Shown here: in pieces, positions 42,126 through 51,051 of the stretch | Layout of the letters: every line of letters starts with the position of its first letter | Numbering within the stretch: position 1 is the first letter of the stretch | Source of the DNA: Bacteroidales bacterium | GTDB taxonomy: Bacteria > Bacteroidota > Bacteroidia > Bacteroidales > Muribaculaceae | DNA length: 64,000 nucleotides | Direction of reading: 5' to 3' | NCBI GenBank assembly: GCA_019416425.1 | Contig: DXXK01000087.1 | Coordinates: 1 to 64,000 of the forward strand | Notes under the pieces: model-generated | Told to the model about the DNA's origin: nothing | Seen by the model: only the letters and a program-made list of their open reading frames with translations | Databases searched by the model: none | Position numbers and translations under genes: made by a program

Positions 42126-43502
42126 TTATCTGAATTCTTTTCTGAGCCGCGCCACTGGAATCTGCTGGCGGTCGCGATACTTGGCGATAGTACGCCTGGA
42201 CACGTCCAGACCCATATCGGCAAGACGTTCGGCGATGCTGCGGTCGGACAGCGGATGACGTTTGTCCTCCTTGTCGACCAGGTCGGCGATAATAGCCTCG
42301 ATCTTGCGGCTTGTGGCGGCGTCGGCTCCTTCGTGCTCCTCGGTCACGGTGTCGCTGAAGAAGAACCGTAACGGGAAGATTCCACAGGGTGTCTGGACGT
42401 ACTTGTTGTTGGTGGCACGTGACACTGCCGACAGGTCCAGACCCGTCAGGTCCGAGATGTTCTTCAGCATCATCGGTTTGAGCATGTAGACATCCTCGGT
42501 GTGGAAATAATCCTCCTGGATCTTGAGTATAGCCGACATCACCGCCATCATGGTGCGCTGGCGCTGTGCGATGATGCGGATGAAGTCGCGGGCGTCGTTG
42601 TAGCGGGACACGACAAATTCCGATCCCTTGCGGCGCTTGTTGCGCGGGAGTTTCTCAAGCTCGCGCATGGCCTGCTCGAAGCTCTGCTCCACCTTCAGCT
42701 CGGGGATTCGGTTGTTCAGAGTCACGGTAAGCTGTCCGTCCTCGTTGTTGACGATGAAATCCGGAATGATGACGTTGGCATCGTCGATCGGGTCGGTGCC
42801 GACCGCCGCACCGGGCTTGGGGTTCAGGGTCAATATCAGAGCGATCGCATCGTCGGCCTCCTGGGGGGATATTTTCAGGGCAGACACTATACGATGACGG
42901 TGTTTCAGCGTGAATGCCTCGAAAGCTTCGCGGATTATCCGGAGTGCGTTGTCACGCACTGGCGATGGTTCCATGACCATGAGCTGCATCTCCAGCGTCT
43001 GGCGCAGGTCGGATGCTGCGATTCCAGGAGGGTCCAGACTACGCACTGTGTCGAGTGACAGCTGTGCCTCCTGTTCGGAAACCTGTATGCCGGGACCGAA
43101 CGCCATGTCGTCGACCAGTTCGGGGACTGAGCGTGTCAGGTAGCCGTTACGGTCCAGGCTGCCGATTATGAATCGAGCGGCCAGATCGATGTTCCTGTCA
43201 AGCTCCAGCTCGTCCAGCTGGTTGTTAAGGTGGTCGTAAAGCGTTTCGGTGGCGTCGGGTGTGGCGGCGCCGTAGTGCTCGGGGAGTTCGGATACGCGCC
43301 TGGGAGTCCAGCCGCCCAGATGGCCGGCTTCGTTAGGCTGGTCCTCCTCGGCGCTGACCAGTGCCGGATTGTCCTCCATCTCACGTTCCACAGCATCGTC
43401 CAGTTCGGGCGCGTTTAGTTCCAGCAGACGCACAAAGCGCACCTGCTGTTGCGACAGCCTCTGGACGGTCCTCTGTTCTATGTCAAGCCTCTGTGTATTC
43501 AC
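42126..43502 (-). CDS. rpoN: RNA polymerase sigma-54 factor RpoN
   Basis: The 458-residue protein has the Gln-rich activator-interacting region I (QRTVQRLSQQQVRFVRLLEL, about residues 10-30). An acidic spacer and the core-binding domain (ARFIIGSLDRNGYL, SLDPPGIAASDLRQTL) follow. The RpoN box near the C-terminus is close to SRRTIAKYRDRQQIP, which contacts the -24 promoter element. It needs enhancer-binding ATPases, none of which lie in this window. It runs in the same direction as the coiled-coil gene and is probably on its own transcript. Confidence 0.95.
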   Translation of the reverse strand: MNTQRLDIEQRTVQRLSQQQVRFVRLLELNAPELDDAVEREMEDNPALVSAEEDQPNEAGHLGGWTPRRVSELPEHYGAATPDATETLYDHLNNQLDELELDRNIDLAARFIIGSLDRNGYLTRSVPELVDDMAFGPGIQVSEQEAQLSLDTVRSLDPPGIAASDLRQTLEMQLMVMEPSPVRDNALRIIREAFEAFTLKHRHRIVSALKISPQEADDAIALILTLNPKPGAAVGTDPIDDANVIIPDFIVNNEDGQLTVTLNNRIPELKVEQSFEQAMRELEKLPRNKRRKGSEFVVSRYNDARDFIRIIAQRQRTMMAVMSAILKIQEDYFHTEDVYMLKPMMLKNISDLTGLDLSAVSRATNNKYVQTPCGIFPLRFFFSDTVTEEHEGADAATSRKIEAIIADLVDKEDKRHPLSDRSIAERLADMGLDVSRRTIAKYRDRQQIPVARLRKEFR

Positions 43503-43670
43503 GGGTATGTCATAACCGGACAGGATTTACCTGTCTTACATGATTGTAAACGGATATCATCGAGGATTATTAAGGAAGTATGCCTAAAATAATAGATTCC
43601 CGGGTTCGTTAATAGTAAGGATGAATCCGATATTCAGGATTCGCGCATGTCTGGAATAGCCCGTATTTAT

Positions 43671-44756
43671 ATGTTCGAGTTATATATAATAGTATTGATA
43701 GCCGCCGTGCTGATGAGTCTTCCATTGGCATCGGCCCGGTTGGCATATGCCTACGATCCGGAGCAGGGATGTAACTACGACGCATTGCGTGGACTGTCCA
43801 CCAGTTCGCGGACGGTTGTATACATAGGATTCGGGTTGCTGTTCGTGATGCTGGTGTTGATGTGTATCAACAAGTCGGAGATGATAGCCGATTACGGAGC
43901 GTATCTGCGCACGTACGAGATGGGAGCCTCGCGATTCAACCGGCGCGGTGTCGAGCCGACTTACGGAATCATCACTATGATTTCGCCAACCTTCCGCACG
44001 TTGCTGCTGATATATGCGTTGATGTCGGTAAGCCTACATCTGTTTTCCATCACCAAGAACGCATCGAATCTATGGCTGTCGCTGGTCGTATATCTTACGA
44101 TGGACTACGTGCTGCACGACATGATACAGATTCGAGCTGCCGTAGCGACGGGTCTGTTGCTGCTGTCTATCAGATTCATAAGCGAAAGGAAATGGTGGAT
44201 TTATTTTCCGTTGGTTGTCGTGGCGACTTTCTTCCATTATTCGGCCGTCGTGTTCCTGCCGCTGTACTTCCTGCCGACTAAGAATATGTTGAGGCCGTTC
44301 TGGATCGGTGTGCTGATTGTGGGTATGATAATGGGTTTCACCCATACCTATATCGGCTCGTTTTTCAAGGGCATACCGGTGGAGTTCATAAACAAATTCT
44401 TCCAGGATTACATGGGAAACAAAGATTTTACACCATCGGACATCGGATTGAAACGAATATATATGTGCCTGCTGCTGATAGTCATGACAGTACGCATCGA
44501 TGCCATCAAGGAACATTATCCCTTGGCTGTTCCCAGTCTGTGCGTATCGATATTGTCCCAGATGAGTTTCCTGACATTCGGCGACATTCCCGTGATGCAG
44601 GGCCGAATGGGAGAACTGTTCGGACTTGCCGATATCTACACGCTGTCGATGTTCCCTATGGCATGGCGCAAGCAGTATTACCTGATGTTCATCCCGGTGC
44701 TGATCGCAGCAGCATTTAATCTGGAAATGGTACACTATCTGCTGACATCCGTATGA
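43671..44756 (+). CDS. EpsG-like polysaccharide polymerase (membrane protein)
   Basis: The 361-residue protein (from the ATG at 43671; one at 43647 is also possible) is very hydrophobic, with about eight to ten membrane spans. Polar loops such as MIADYGAYLRTYEMGASRFNRRGVEPTYG and VYLTMDYVLHDMIQIRAAVATGLLLLSI are typical of the EpsG family of exopolysaccharide polymerases. The RAA...G pattern after a short helix is characteristic. It would polymerise repeat units at the inner membrane. It lies alone on the plus strand with no sugar operon beside it. Confidence 0.82.
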   Translation: MFELYIIVLIAAVLMSLPLASARLAYAYDPEQGCNYDALRGLSTSSRTVVYIGFGLLFVMLVLMCINKSEMIADYGAYLRTYEMGASRFNRRGVEPTYGIITMISPTFRTLLLIYALMSVSLHLFSITKNASNLWLSLVVYLTMDYVLHDMIQIRAAVATGLLLLSIRFISERKWWIYFPLVVVATFFHYSAVVFLPLYFLPTKNMLRPFWIGVLIVGMIMGFTHTYIGSFFKGIPVEFINKFFQDYMGNKDFTPSDIGLKRIYMCLLLIVMTVRIDAIKEHYPLAVPSLCVSILSQMSFLTFGDIPVMQGRMGELFGLADIYTLSMFPMAWRKQYYLMFIPVLIAAAFNLEMVHYLLTSV

Positions 44757-44819
44757 TCGGGATGCCGGCATACATATTTACATGCCATGTCTGATTTGGG
44801 CATCATACATTTCCGGCTG

Positions 44820-46190
44820 TTACAAAGTATGTCTCCGGATCTGTTTAGTCAGCATCACCAGCATTACTATGGCCACCAGGACCGAGAGGAAATCGGATAT
44901 GGGGTATGCCGCCCAGACTCCATTCAGTCCCCATATGTGTGGCAATGTGAAGAGCAGCGGCACCATGAATATCATCTGACGCGTCAGCGACAGGAATATT
45001 GATTTTCCGGCCATACCCAACGCCTGGAACAGATTGGTGGTGACAATCTGGAAACCCACCATCCAGAACGTCAGTGTGGTGATCTTAAGACAATTTACGG
45101 CGCATTGTATCTGCTCGGAATCCTGCATGAACATCGAGGCGATGGTTCGCGGCATTGTGGCACCCAGAATGCTGCCGATGGTCGTGGTGATTAGTCCGCA
45201 TGCGGCTGCCAGCGAGAAGGTCTTGATGAGACGGTTGTAGCGTCCGCTTCCGTAATTGTAGCCGATGATAGGCTGCATTCCCTGACAGATACCGATTACG
45301 ATGAATACGAAAATAGTGACGAAGCGGTTGAACACCACTACGGCGGCGATTGCGTTGTCACCGCCATATTTCAGCAATGTATTGTTGGCGATGGCGTTGA
45401 TGGCCGAGCCGGTGATGTTGATCAGGAACGGCGCCATGCCGATGTAAAGCACGCTGCGGATCACAGGCCAGTTGAACTTGAAGGTGCCCTTTACGAAATG
45501 CAGGGTGTTGCTCTTGTTGAAGAAGTGGCTCATGACCCAAGTGGCGGTGATGAGCATTGAGATATCCGTTGCGATTGCGGCACCGCGTATTCCCCATTTG
45601 AAACCGAACAGGAACAGCGGTGCGAGGATAACGTTGATAAGCGCTCCGATCATATTCGTGTACATGGCTTTGGCTGGATAGCCGGACGCACGCATCACGT
45701 TGTTATAGCTGAACGTCAGGTTCATAAGCACGCACCCTGGAAGCACCCACAGCATGAATTCGCGGGCGTAGGGGAGGGAATTGTCCGAGGCTCCGAATAT
45801 CCTGAGTATCGGATCCATGAATATTGCGAACGTGGCGGCATAGAGCAGACCGATGATCAAGGTGAGCTGCACGCAGTTGCCCAGGATAATCTGGGCAACG
45901 CGCAGGTCTTTCTGACCCATTACGATGGAAACCCGAGTGGCCGCGCCGGCGCCGATCAGCATGCCCAGGGCCGTGACAACGTTCATGACGGGGAAAGTCA
46001 CGGCGATACCGCTCACAACGTTCGGGTCATCGATGGCATGACCGATGACGATGGAGTCGATGATATTGTAGACGGCGCTGATGACAGTGCCCACAACGGC
46101 AGGTAGACTGTATTTCAGCAATAACTTGCCGACCGGAGCTGTTCCCAGCTCCTGAAGCCGTTCCTGAGGATCCTCTATTTTCTTTGCCAT
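44820..46190 (-). CDS. MATE-family efflux transporter
   Basis: The 456-residue protein has twelve predicted membrane spans in two pseudo-symmetric halves and typical MATE segments (GIAVTFPVMNVVTALGMLIGAGAATRVSI; GICQGMQPIIGYNYGSGRYNRLIKTF). It exports drugs or metabolites using an ion gradient; the substrate cannot be deduced. It lies 9 bases after the ribD stop and closes the hpf-mltG-DUF4421-ribD-MATE run, so it is probably cotranscribed. A TAACTTTG box overlaps this gap as a possible internal promoter. Confidence 0.93.
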   Translation of the reverse strand: MAKKIEDPQERLQELGTAPVGKLLLKYSLPAVVGTVISAVYNIIDSIVIGHAIDDPNVVSGIAVTFPVMNVVTALGMLIGAGAATRVSIVMGQKDLRVAQIILGNCVQLTLIIGLLYAATFAIFMDPILRIFGASDNSLPYAREFMLWVLPGCVLMNLTFSYNNVMRASGYPAKAMYTNMIGALINVILAPLFLFGFKWGIRGAAIATDISMLITATWVMSHFFNKSNTLHFVKGTFKFNWPVIRSVLYIGMAPFLINITGSAINAIANNTLLKYGGDNAIAAVVVFNRFVTIFVFIVIGICQGMQPIIGYNYGSGRYNRLIKTFSLAAACGLITTTIGSILGATMPRTIASMFMQDSEQIQCAVNCLKITTLTFWMVGFQIVTTNLFQALGMAGKSIFLSLTRQMIFMVPLLFTLPHIWGLNGVWAAYPISDFLSVLVAIVMLVMLTKQIRRHTL

Positions 46191-46199
46191 ACTGCAAAG

Positions 46200-47165
46200 T
46201 TAACAAATTTCCGGCGCTTTCAGACCCTCTGACAGCCATTTATTGGATTTTTCCACTCTGATTTCATCATAAAGACCGGCATCGATGAATGATTGAAGCA
46301 GACTGGCGCCCCCTTCCACCATCAACGAGGTGACGCCATGGTCGGCGAAAAGCAGATGCATGTTTTCCTCCAGAGGCAGGGAGGGATCAAGGATGATCGG
46401 GTCACGTGCGAATACGTTGAGTCCGGATGGAAGCCTGTTGGACCTGAAGATAACAGGATGTGGAGAATTTCCTGGCCACAGGCGGGACGTGAGCGATGGG
46501 TTGTCGGCAATGAGGGTGTCTGTACCTGCCAGGATAGCATCGACCATTGCCCGTTCACGGTGCATCAGGACGGCTCCGACCGGGCAGGACAGCTTCACGG
46601 GCAGATACGCCGGAGTTCCATCGGCGGACACGAGGCCGGGATTGGGTGCCGCAATGAAGCCATCGGCGCTTTGGGCCCATTTCAGCAGAATCCACGGTCT
46701 GTGCTTGATGTGGGTGGTCATGAACCGCTTGTTCAGCGCCATGCATTCATCACGTAGGACATTCTCGGTGACCTCGATTCCGGCCTCCCGCAGAATCCTG
46801 ATACCACGGCCGGCCACCTTGGGATTGGGATCGCCGCAACCGATCACGGCTCGACGGATTCCCTTGTTCACTAACAGCAACGCGCACGGCGGTGTCTTGC
46901 CGTAATGCGAGCATGGTTCCAGGGTGACGTAGATGGTGGCGTCGCGCAGCAAAGGCTCGTCTTCCGGACGTACGTTGAGGAATGCCTGCACCTCGGCATG
47001 CGGACCGCCGTACTTGCGGTGCCAGCCTTCGCCCAGAATACGGCCCTCGGCGCCGACTATGACTGCACCGACCATCGGATTGGGCGATACATGTCCCGCA
47101 CCGTTTGCGGCAAGCTGCAGTGCTCGCCGCATCCAGTATTCATCATTATGTATGGGTTCTGTCAT
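46200..47165 (-). CDS. ribD: Bifunctional riboflavin biosynthesis deaminase/reductase RibD
   Basis: The 321-residue protein has an N-terminal cytidine-deaminase-like domain with the zinc motifs PHAEVQ and PCSHYGKTPPC (about residues 55-95). A C-terminal reductase domain follows (about 145-321, VEGGASLLQSFIDAGLYDEI). It carries out the second and third steps of riboflavin synthesis from GTP, using NADPH. It is an interior gene of the run starting with hpf, 4 bases after the DUF4421 gene. The C-terminus is slightly shorter than average but includes the last expected strand. Confidence 0.94.
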   Translation of the reverse strand: MTEPIHNDEYWMRRALQLAANGAGHVSPNPMVGAVIVGAEGRILGEGWHRKYGGPHAEVQAFLNVRPEDEPLLRDATIYVTLEPCSHYGKTPPCALLLVNKGIRRAVIGCGDPNPKVAGRGIRILREAGIEVTENVLRDECMALNKRFMTTHIKHRPWILLKWAQSADGFIAAPNPGLVSADGTPAYLPVKLSCPVGAVLMHRERAMVDAILAGTDTLIADNPSLTSRLWPGNSPHPVIFRSNRLPSGLNVFARDPIILDPSLPLEENMHLLFADHGVTSLMVEGGASLLQSFIDAGLYDEIRVEKSNKWLSEGLKAPEIC

Positions 47166-47169
47166 ATCT

Positions 47170-48324
47170 TCAGAATTTTATGCCCACTGAAAGCTGATAG
47201 TTCTGCAGGGCGTTGATGAACAGTACTTCCTTGGCTGTGAATATGTTGGCTGTAAATGTGCCCCGCGCCCCGGCGAAGAACCTCTTGTGGGTGTACAGGA
47301 TTCCGGCCATGCCCTTGCCGTACAGTGCCAGCAGCACATCCTTGCCGATCGTTGAGTCTCCGGCTGTCGATGTGATGCCGATGCCGGGAATGGCGGTGAT
47401 GTTGAATATCCATTTGCTGTTGATCACCCAGTTGTAGGAATACCCTCCCATCAGGTTGTAGGTCCGGTAATGGAAGGTGTAGTAGTCGAATGGATATTTC
47501 TGGTAATCCTTGAGCTCGTCGGGCAGCTTGGTGAAGTCGAAGTCGGCGCCGTACATGTTGAAGCTGACGCCGGCAATGGCCGAGCCCGCGGATCTGCGCT
47601 GGTTGTTGTTGAACGAATGCACTGCGCCGAGCGAGAACCGTGAGTTGTTAAAGAAATAATATGCGCTGATGTTGGCCTCCCTGAAGGTCATGCCGTCGAA
47701 GGGAATCCTCAGTAGATGGTCCTTGTCGTAACCGCCGTAGTACCGGATGTGCGTTGTCACGTTGCTTCGCCAGAACTGACCCTCGACCGTGAACCTGGCG
47801 CAACTGAAGCTGCCGGACAATTTCTGGTGGGTGGATTTTTCACCGTTCACGATTGTACCCATGTCCAGGGAGTAACCCAAGGAGAGGCTCCAGGCCTTAA
47901 GATAGAATCCAAGGTTAGGGTATAGGCGGTCCATCATGGCAATGGAGGGAAATCCCTGGTAACTGAAAGTGTAGGCATCGATCCAGTTGTCGGAGAGGAA
48001 CATGGCGTGGAAATGGTAGCCGTCTCCCTTGACCCAGGCGGGGTCATGATAATTGAAGACACGGTTGTACCAGTTGTAGACCCCCACGCACCATGATACG
48101 AATCGGTTCGGCCAATGGACAGTTGGATCCTCCACACGGAGCTGTCCATTCTTCAGAAGCTCCAGCCAATCCCTTGATGTCGATGGAGTCTCAAGCGAGT
48201 CAGGCACCTGCACCAGTGTGGAGTCCACGACAAGCGGCGTCAGTTCCATATCGAAATCGGCGGCATGCACGGACTGCGCGGTCAAGGCGCAGACTATCGT
48301 CAGGATTGACAGTGGAAGTCTCAT
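47170..48324 (-). CDS. DUF4421 family outer-membrane-type protein
   Basis: The 384-residue protein has a signal peptide (residues 1-21, ending QSVHA). A beta-rich body alternates hydrophobic and polar residues: WSLSLGYSLDMGTIVN, AYYFFNNSRFSLGAVHSF, FHYRTYNLMGGYSYNWVINSKWIFNITAIPGI. This points to a beta-barrel or barrel-like protein and matches DUF4421 of Bacteroidota. It ends in a YQLSVGIKF strand with a terminal aromatic residue, as expected of outer-membrane barrels. Function is unknown. It lies within the hpf-mltG-ribD run. Confidence 0.8.
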   Translation of the reverse strand: MRLPLSILTIVCALTAQSVHAADFDMELTPLVVDSTLVQVPDSLETPSTSRDWLELLKNGQLRVEDPTVHWPNRFVSWCVGVYNWYNRVFNYHDPAWVKGDGYHFHAMFLSDNWIDAYTFSYQGFPSIAMMDRLYPNLGFYLKAWSLSLGYSLDMGTIVNGEKSTHQKLSGSFSCARFTVEGQFWRSNVTTHIRYYGGYDKDHLLRIPFDGMTFREANISAYYFFNNSRFSLGAVHSFNNNQRRSAGSAIAGVSFNMYGADFDFTKLPDELKDYQKYPFDYYTFHYRTYNLMGGYSYNWVINSKWIFNITAIPGIGITSTAGDSTIGKDVLLALYGKGMAGILYTHKRFFAGARGTFTANIFTAKEVLFINALQNYQLSVGIKF

Positions 48325-48333
48325 CGGCAGAAA

Positions 48334-49431
48334 TCAACGGACGATTCCGCGTTGGTCCAGTGCCTGTCGGTACCGCTGGGCGTTACGCAGATGCTCGTTG
48401 TAGTCGCTTGTGAAATTGTGTGTGCCGGAGAAGTTCTCTTTGGCACACATATATAGGTAATCGTTCGGTTTGGAATTCAGGATTGATTCGACAGTATTGC
48501 GGCCTACGGTACGGATCGGGCCGGGCGGCAGTCCGGCGAACATGTATGTGTTGTACAGTGACTTGACCTTCAGGTCGGCTCCCTTGATGCGGCGGATGGT
48601 GAAGTCCCCCAATGCGAAGCGGATCGTAGGGTCGGACTGCAGCCTCATGCCTTTGTTCAGACGGTTAATGTATAGCCGTGCGATGTCTCCCTTTTCCGAC
48701 GGGGCGTTGGTCTCCTCGTCGACTATACTGGCCAGTATCATTACTTCGACCGGTCTAAGCCCCAGTTCCTTGGCCTTGGCGGTATTTTCCTCGTTCCATA
48801 GACGCGCATAGTTGTCGCCGAGTTTGGCCAGCACCTGCTCGGGAGTGGCCGACCAATAGGCCTCGTATGAATCGTTTATAAATATAGCCATTGCGTTGTC
48901 GCGGCTCAGTCCATAGGTTTCCAGGAACTTAGGGTCGTATAGGACATTGCGTAGGGAGTCGGTCGAGAAATCGAACTTCAAGGCTATCCGCTCCAGCATC
49001 CGGTCCATCGACCTGTAACCGTTCAGGGTAAACTTAGAAGGAGTCTGGGCTCCTGATGTTAGTTTCCTCATTGCCGACAGCGCGTTGGAACCTTCGGGGA
49101 TTTCATAGGCACCGTGACGCCGTGACATGTCTGTGTGGCGCATGCGTATCAGCCTCATTACTTTGGATGCGTAGTCTGGTCCGAACCTTTTGGTCAGGGA
49201 GTCGCTGACCATCTGTTGAGTGGCGTTGCGTGGAATCCTGACGATAGCGGTGTCTGGCGCGCCGACCATCACCATCGGGTACAGCGCGACCATTAAGCCA
49301 ATCAGCAGCAATGCCAGGGCCAGCATAACATAGAGCATCCCCCGACCGGGATGACCGGTCCGGGGATGGTTTCTTTTCGATGTTACAGTGTGCCGTCCGG
49401 GCTTGTTTCTGTCCTCTGGACGTTGTGACAT
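48334..49431 (-). CDS. mltG: Endolytic murein transglycosylase MltG (YceG-like)
   Basis: The 365-residue protein has a cytoplasmic basic N-terminus and one membrane span (about 30-55, MLYVMLALALLLIGLMVALYPM). The YceG domain includes LMILASIVDEETNAPSEKG (the catalytic Glu region) and YINRLNKGMRLQSDPTI. It cuts nascent peptidoglycan glycans and sets their length. It starts 2 bases after the hpf stop. The downstream genes are the DUF4421 gene and ribD. Confidence 0.93.
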   Translation of the reverse strand: MSQRPEDRNKPGRHTVTSKRNHPRTGHPGRGMLYVMLALALLLIGLMVALYPMVMVGAPDTAIVRIPRNATQQMVSDSLTKRFGPDYASKVMRLIRMRHTDMSRRHGAYEIPEGSNALSAMRKLTSGAQTPSKFTLNGYRSMDRMLERIALKFDFSTDSLRNVLYDPKFLETYGLSRDNAMAIFINDSYEAYWSATPEQVLAKLGDNYARLWNEENTAKAKELGLRPVEVMILASIVDEETNAPSEKGDIARLYINRLNKGMRLQSDPTIRFALGDFTIRRIKGADLKVKSLYNTYMFAGLPPGPIRTVGRNTVESILNSKPNDYLYMCAKENFSGTHNFTSDYNEHLRNAQRYRQALDQRGIVR

Positions 49432-49433
49432 GA

Positions 49434-49727
49434 TCAGTTCTTGTCTTTATTCTTTTCCAACTGGGGCTCGAGTGCAGCGAGACAGAGATCCACTGCCTCC
49501 TCGAATGTATCGGCTATTTTCGATGCGTACAGGTCTCCGGACTTGGGGATTGCCAGTTTTACGGAGGCTTCCTTGTTCATGGCCGTTTCGGGCTTGACTA
49601 CCTTCAGGGTTACTTCAGCGTCGGCGATTGCCTCGAAGCGACGCTCAAGTTTGTCGACTTTCTTGTTGATGAAGTTCACCAGCTTCTCCGTGATGTCGAA
49701 GTGGATGGCTTTGATTTTAGCTTCCAT
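49434..49727 (-). CDS. hpf: Short ribosome hibernation-promoting factor (HPF/RaiA family)
   Basis: The 97-residue protein matches the short form of the S30AE family (IHFDITEKLVNFINKKVDKLERRF, then VTLKVVKPETAMNKEASVKLAIPKSGDLYASKIADTFEEAVDLCLAALEPQL). It binds the 30S subunit and helps dimerise or silence ribosomes in stationary phase. It is the first gene of a run through mltG to the MATE transporter. In many Bacteroidota it directly follows rpsU-xerC, but here two glycosyltransferase genes lie between. Confidence 0.9.
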   Translation of the reverse strand: MEAKIKAIHFDITEKLVNFINKKVDKLERRFEAIADAEVTLKVVKPETAMNKEASVKLAIPKSGDLYASKIADTFEEAVDLCLAALEPQLEKNKDKN

Positions 49728-49742
49728 AGCGATGAGTTTTAG

Positions 49743-49764
49743 GAGCCGGAGTTGTTGCCGGCTC
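49743..49764 (-). promoter_or_regulatory. Hairpin in the hpf leader
   Basis: GAGCCGG and CCGGCTC pair perfectly around 8 bases, 16 bases upstream of the hpf start. There is no U-tract. A TATCTTTG box lies further upstream (49828-49835, minus strand), so the hairpin would be in the 5' leader and could affect ribosome entry. Confidence 0.45.
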
Positions 49765-49908
49765 TGGTTCGTTCAATCGGTCGCCTGCCGTTTCCGTCAG
49801 GAATCCTTACGGTTCCGGTTGCGTTTACAAAGATAACAAAAAAATCGTTACAAAAGTCAATTGCAAGCCAAAAAAATCAAAACACGGCCCACAAATGCGA
49901 CATAGCGT

Positions 49909-51051
49909 CTATTGGTCGAGCTCATTGTAGATTTCCATATGCTTTTCCACAACATTCTTGATGGAAAAGTCACGTTCCGCTATCCGGCGCGCCTCTATGC
50001 CCATGCGCACCCGCAGGTTATAGTCATTGATCAGGATCTCCAGCTTCTCAGCCAGTGCGTCGCTGTTTTTTATTGGAATCAGGAATCCGTTGACGCCATC
50101 CTCCACGGTATCCCTGCAACCCACGGAATCGGTGGTGACGATGGGACGTCCCACGGCGTTGGCTTCAATGAGAGACTTAGGCAGTCCTTCGCGATAGTAG
50201 CTTGGCAATACGACTATCGAGGATTCGGAGAGAAGTCTCTTGACATCATTGCGTTGACCGAGCCATTGGATGTACTTGCCATCGCAATATGACTGCAATT
50301 CCTGTCTGCTCAGGGTCTTGGGGTTGGGATGTACATCTCCGATCAGAAGGAATTCCACACGGTCTTTGTATCTGTCCCTTAGTTTGGCCGCAGCCTCGAT
50401 CACTACGCGTACACCTTTTTCCTCGATCATCCGTCCGGTAAACGCAATCTTGATTTTCCCTTCGGTAGGCATCGGGGCAAAGGCGTAATCGTCCAGGTCT
50501 ATGCCGGAACCTTTGATAAACCGTTTCTGTCCGGGCCTTACGACTCCATGCGACATCAACACGCGCTCGTCGTCGTGGTTCTGGAAGATTATCCTGACCT
50601 TGTCCCGGTTCATGCCCCATTTGATGAACTTCAGCACAATCCGGCCCATTAGGGACTGCTCGTTGGCGAAGAGCGTTCCCAGGCCGCTTACGGCATTGAC
50701 TATCCCCTTGACATGATTATGGCGCGCGGCCAGAGTCCCCCATAGGATTATCTTGACCCCGACATGATGGAAAATAGCGTCTCTGTTCTTGCTGTAGAGT
50801 GAATCAAGGAATCTTAAGGTCCTGAGTTCATGGACGAGTCTTTTACCGGTGGAATTCATCGGCAGATTAATGAAGTTCAAACCAAGATCCTCGATTTTCT
50901 TCCTGTCTCCAGTGTCGCGTGTCACAATGGTGACGTCCCAGCCGGCATTCCTGGCAGCCAATGCGATGTATTTCCTGTGTGACAGGAAAAACCAATCATG
51001 ATTAACTACGATAAATAGTCTTTTCATATCTGCATTATGATTGGGGGTCAT
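49909..51051 (-). CDS. Family 4 glycosyltransferase
   Basis: The 380-residue protein is a GT-B glycosyltransferase. Its N-terminal domain opens KRLFIVVNHDWFFLSHRKYIALAARNAGWDVTIVT. The C-terminal domain carries KIKIAFTGRMIEEKGVRVVIEAA, SSIVVLPSYYREGLPKSLIEANAVGRPIVTTDSVGC and the E-x7-E-type motif. The pattern resembles GT4 enzymes of capsule or O-antigen synthesis. Its ATG overlaps the stop of the upstream glycosyltransferase (ATGA). A second ATG at 51027 is an alternative start. The two genes sit between xerC and hpf. Confidence 0.93.
   Translation of the reverse strand: MTPNHNADMKRLFIVVNHDWFFLSHRKYIALAARNAGWDVTIVTRDTGDRKKIEDLGLNFINLPMNSTGKRLVHELRTLRFLDSLYSKNRDAIFHHVGVKIILWGTLAARHNHVKGIVNAVSGLGTLFANEQSLMGRIVLKFIKWGMNRDKVRIIFQNHDDERVLMSHGVVRPGQKRFIKGSGIDLDDYAFAPMPTEGKIKIAFTGRMIEEKGVRVVIEAAAKLRDRYKDRVEFLLIGDVHPNPKTLSRQELQSYCDGKYIQWLGQRNDVKRLLSESSIVVLPSYYREGLPKSLIEANAVGRPIVTTDSVGCRDTVEDGVNGFLIPIKNSDALAEKLEILINDYNLRVRMGIEARRIAERDFSIKNVVEKHMEIYNELDQ

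Noticed and set aside
49728..49908. tRNA genes expected after hpf in many Bacteroidota
   Set aside because: No cloverleaf or TTCGANTC-like arm is visible in this gap or in any other gap of the window.
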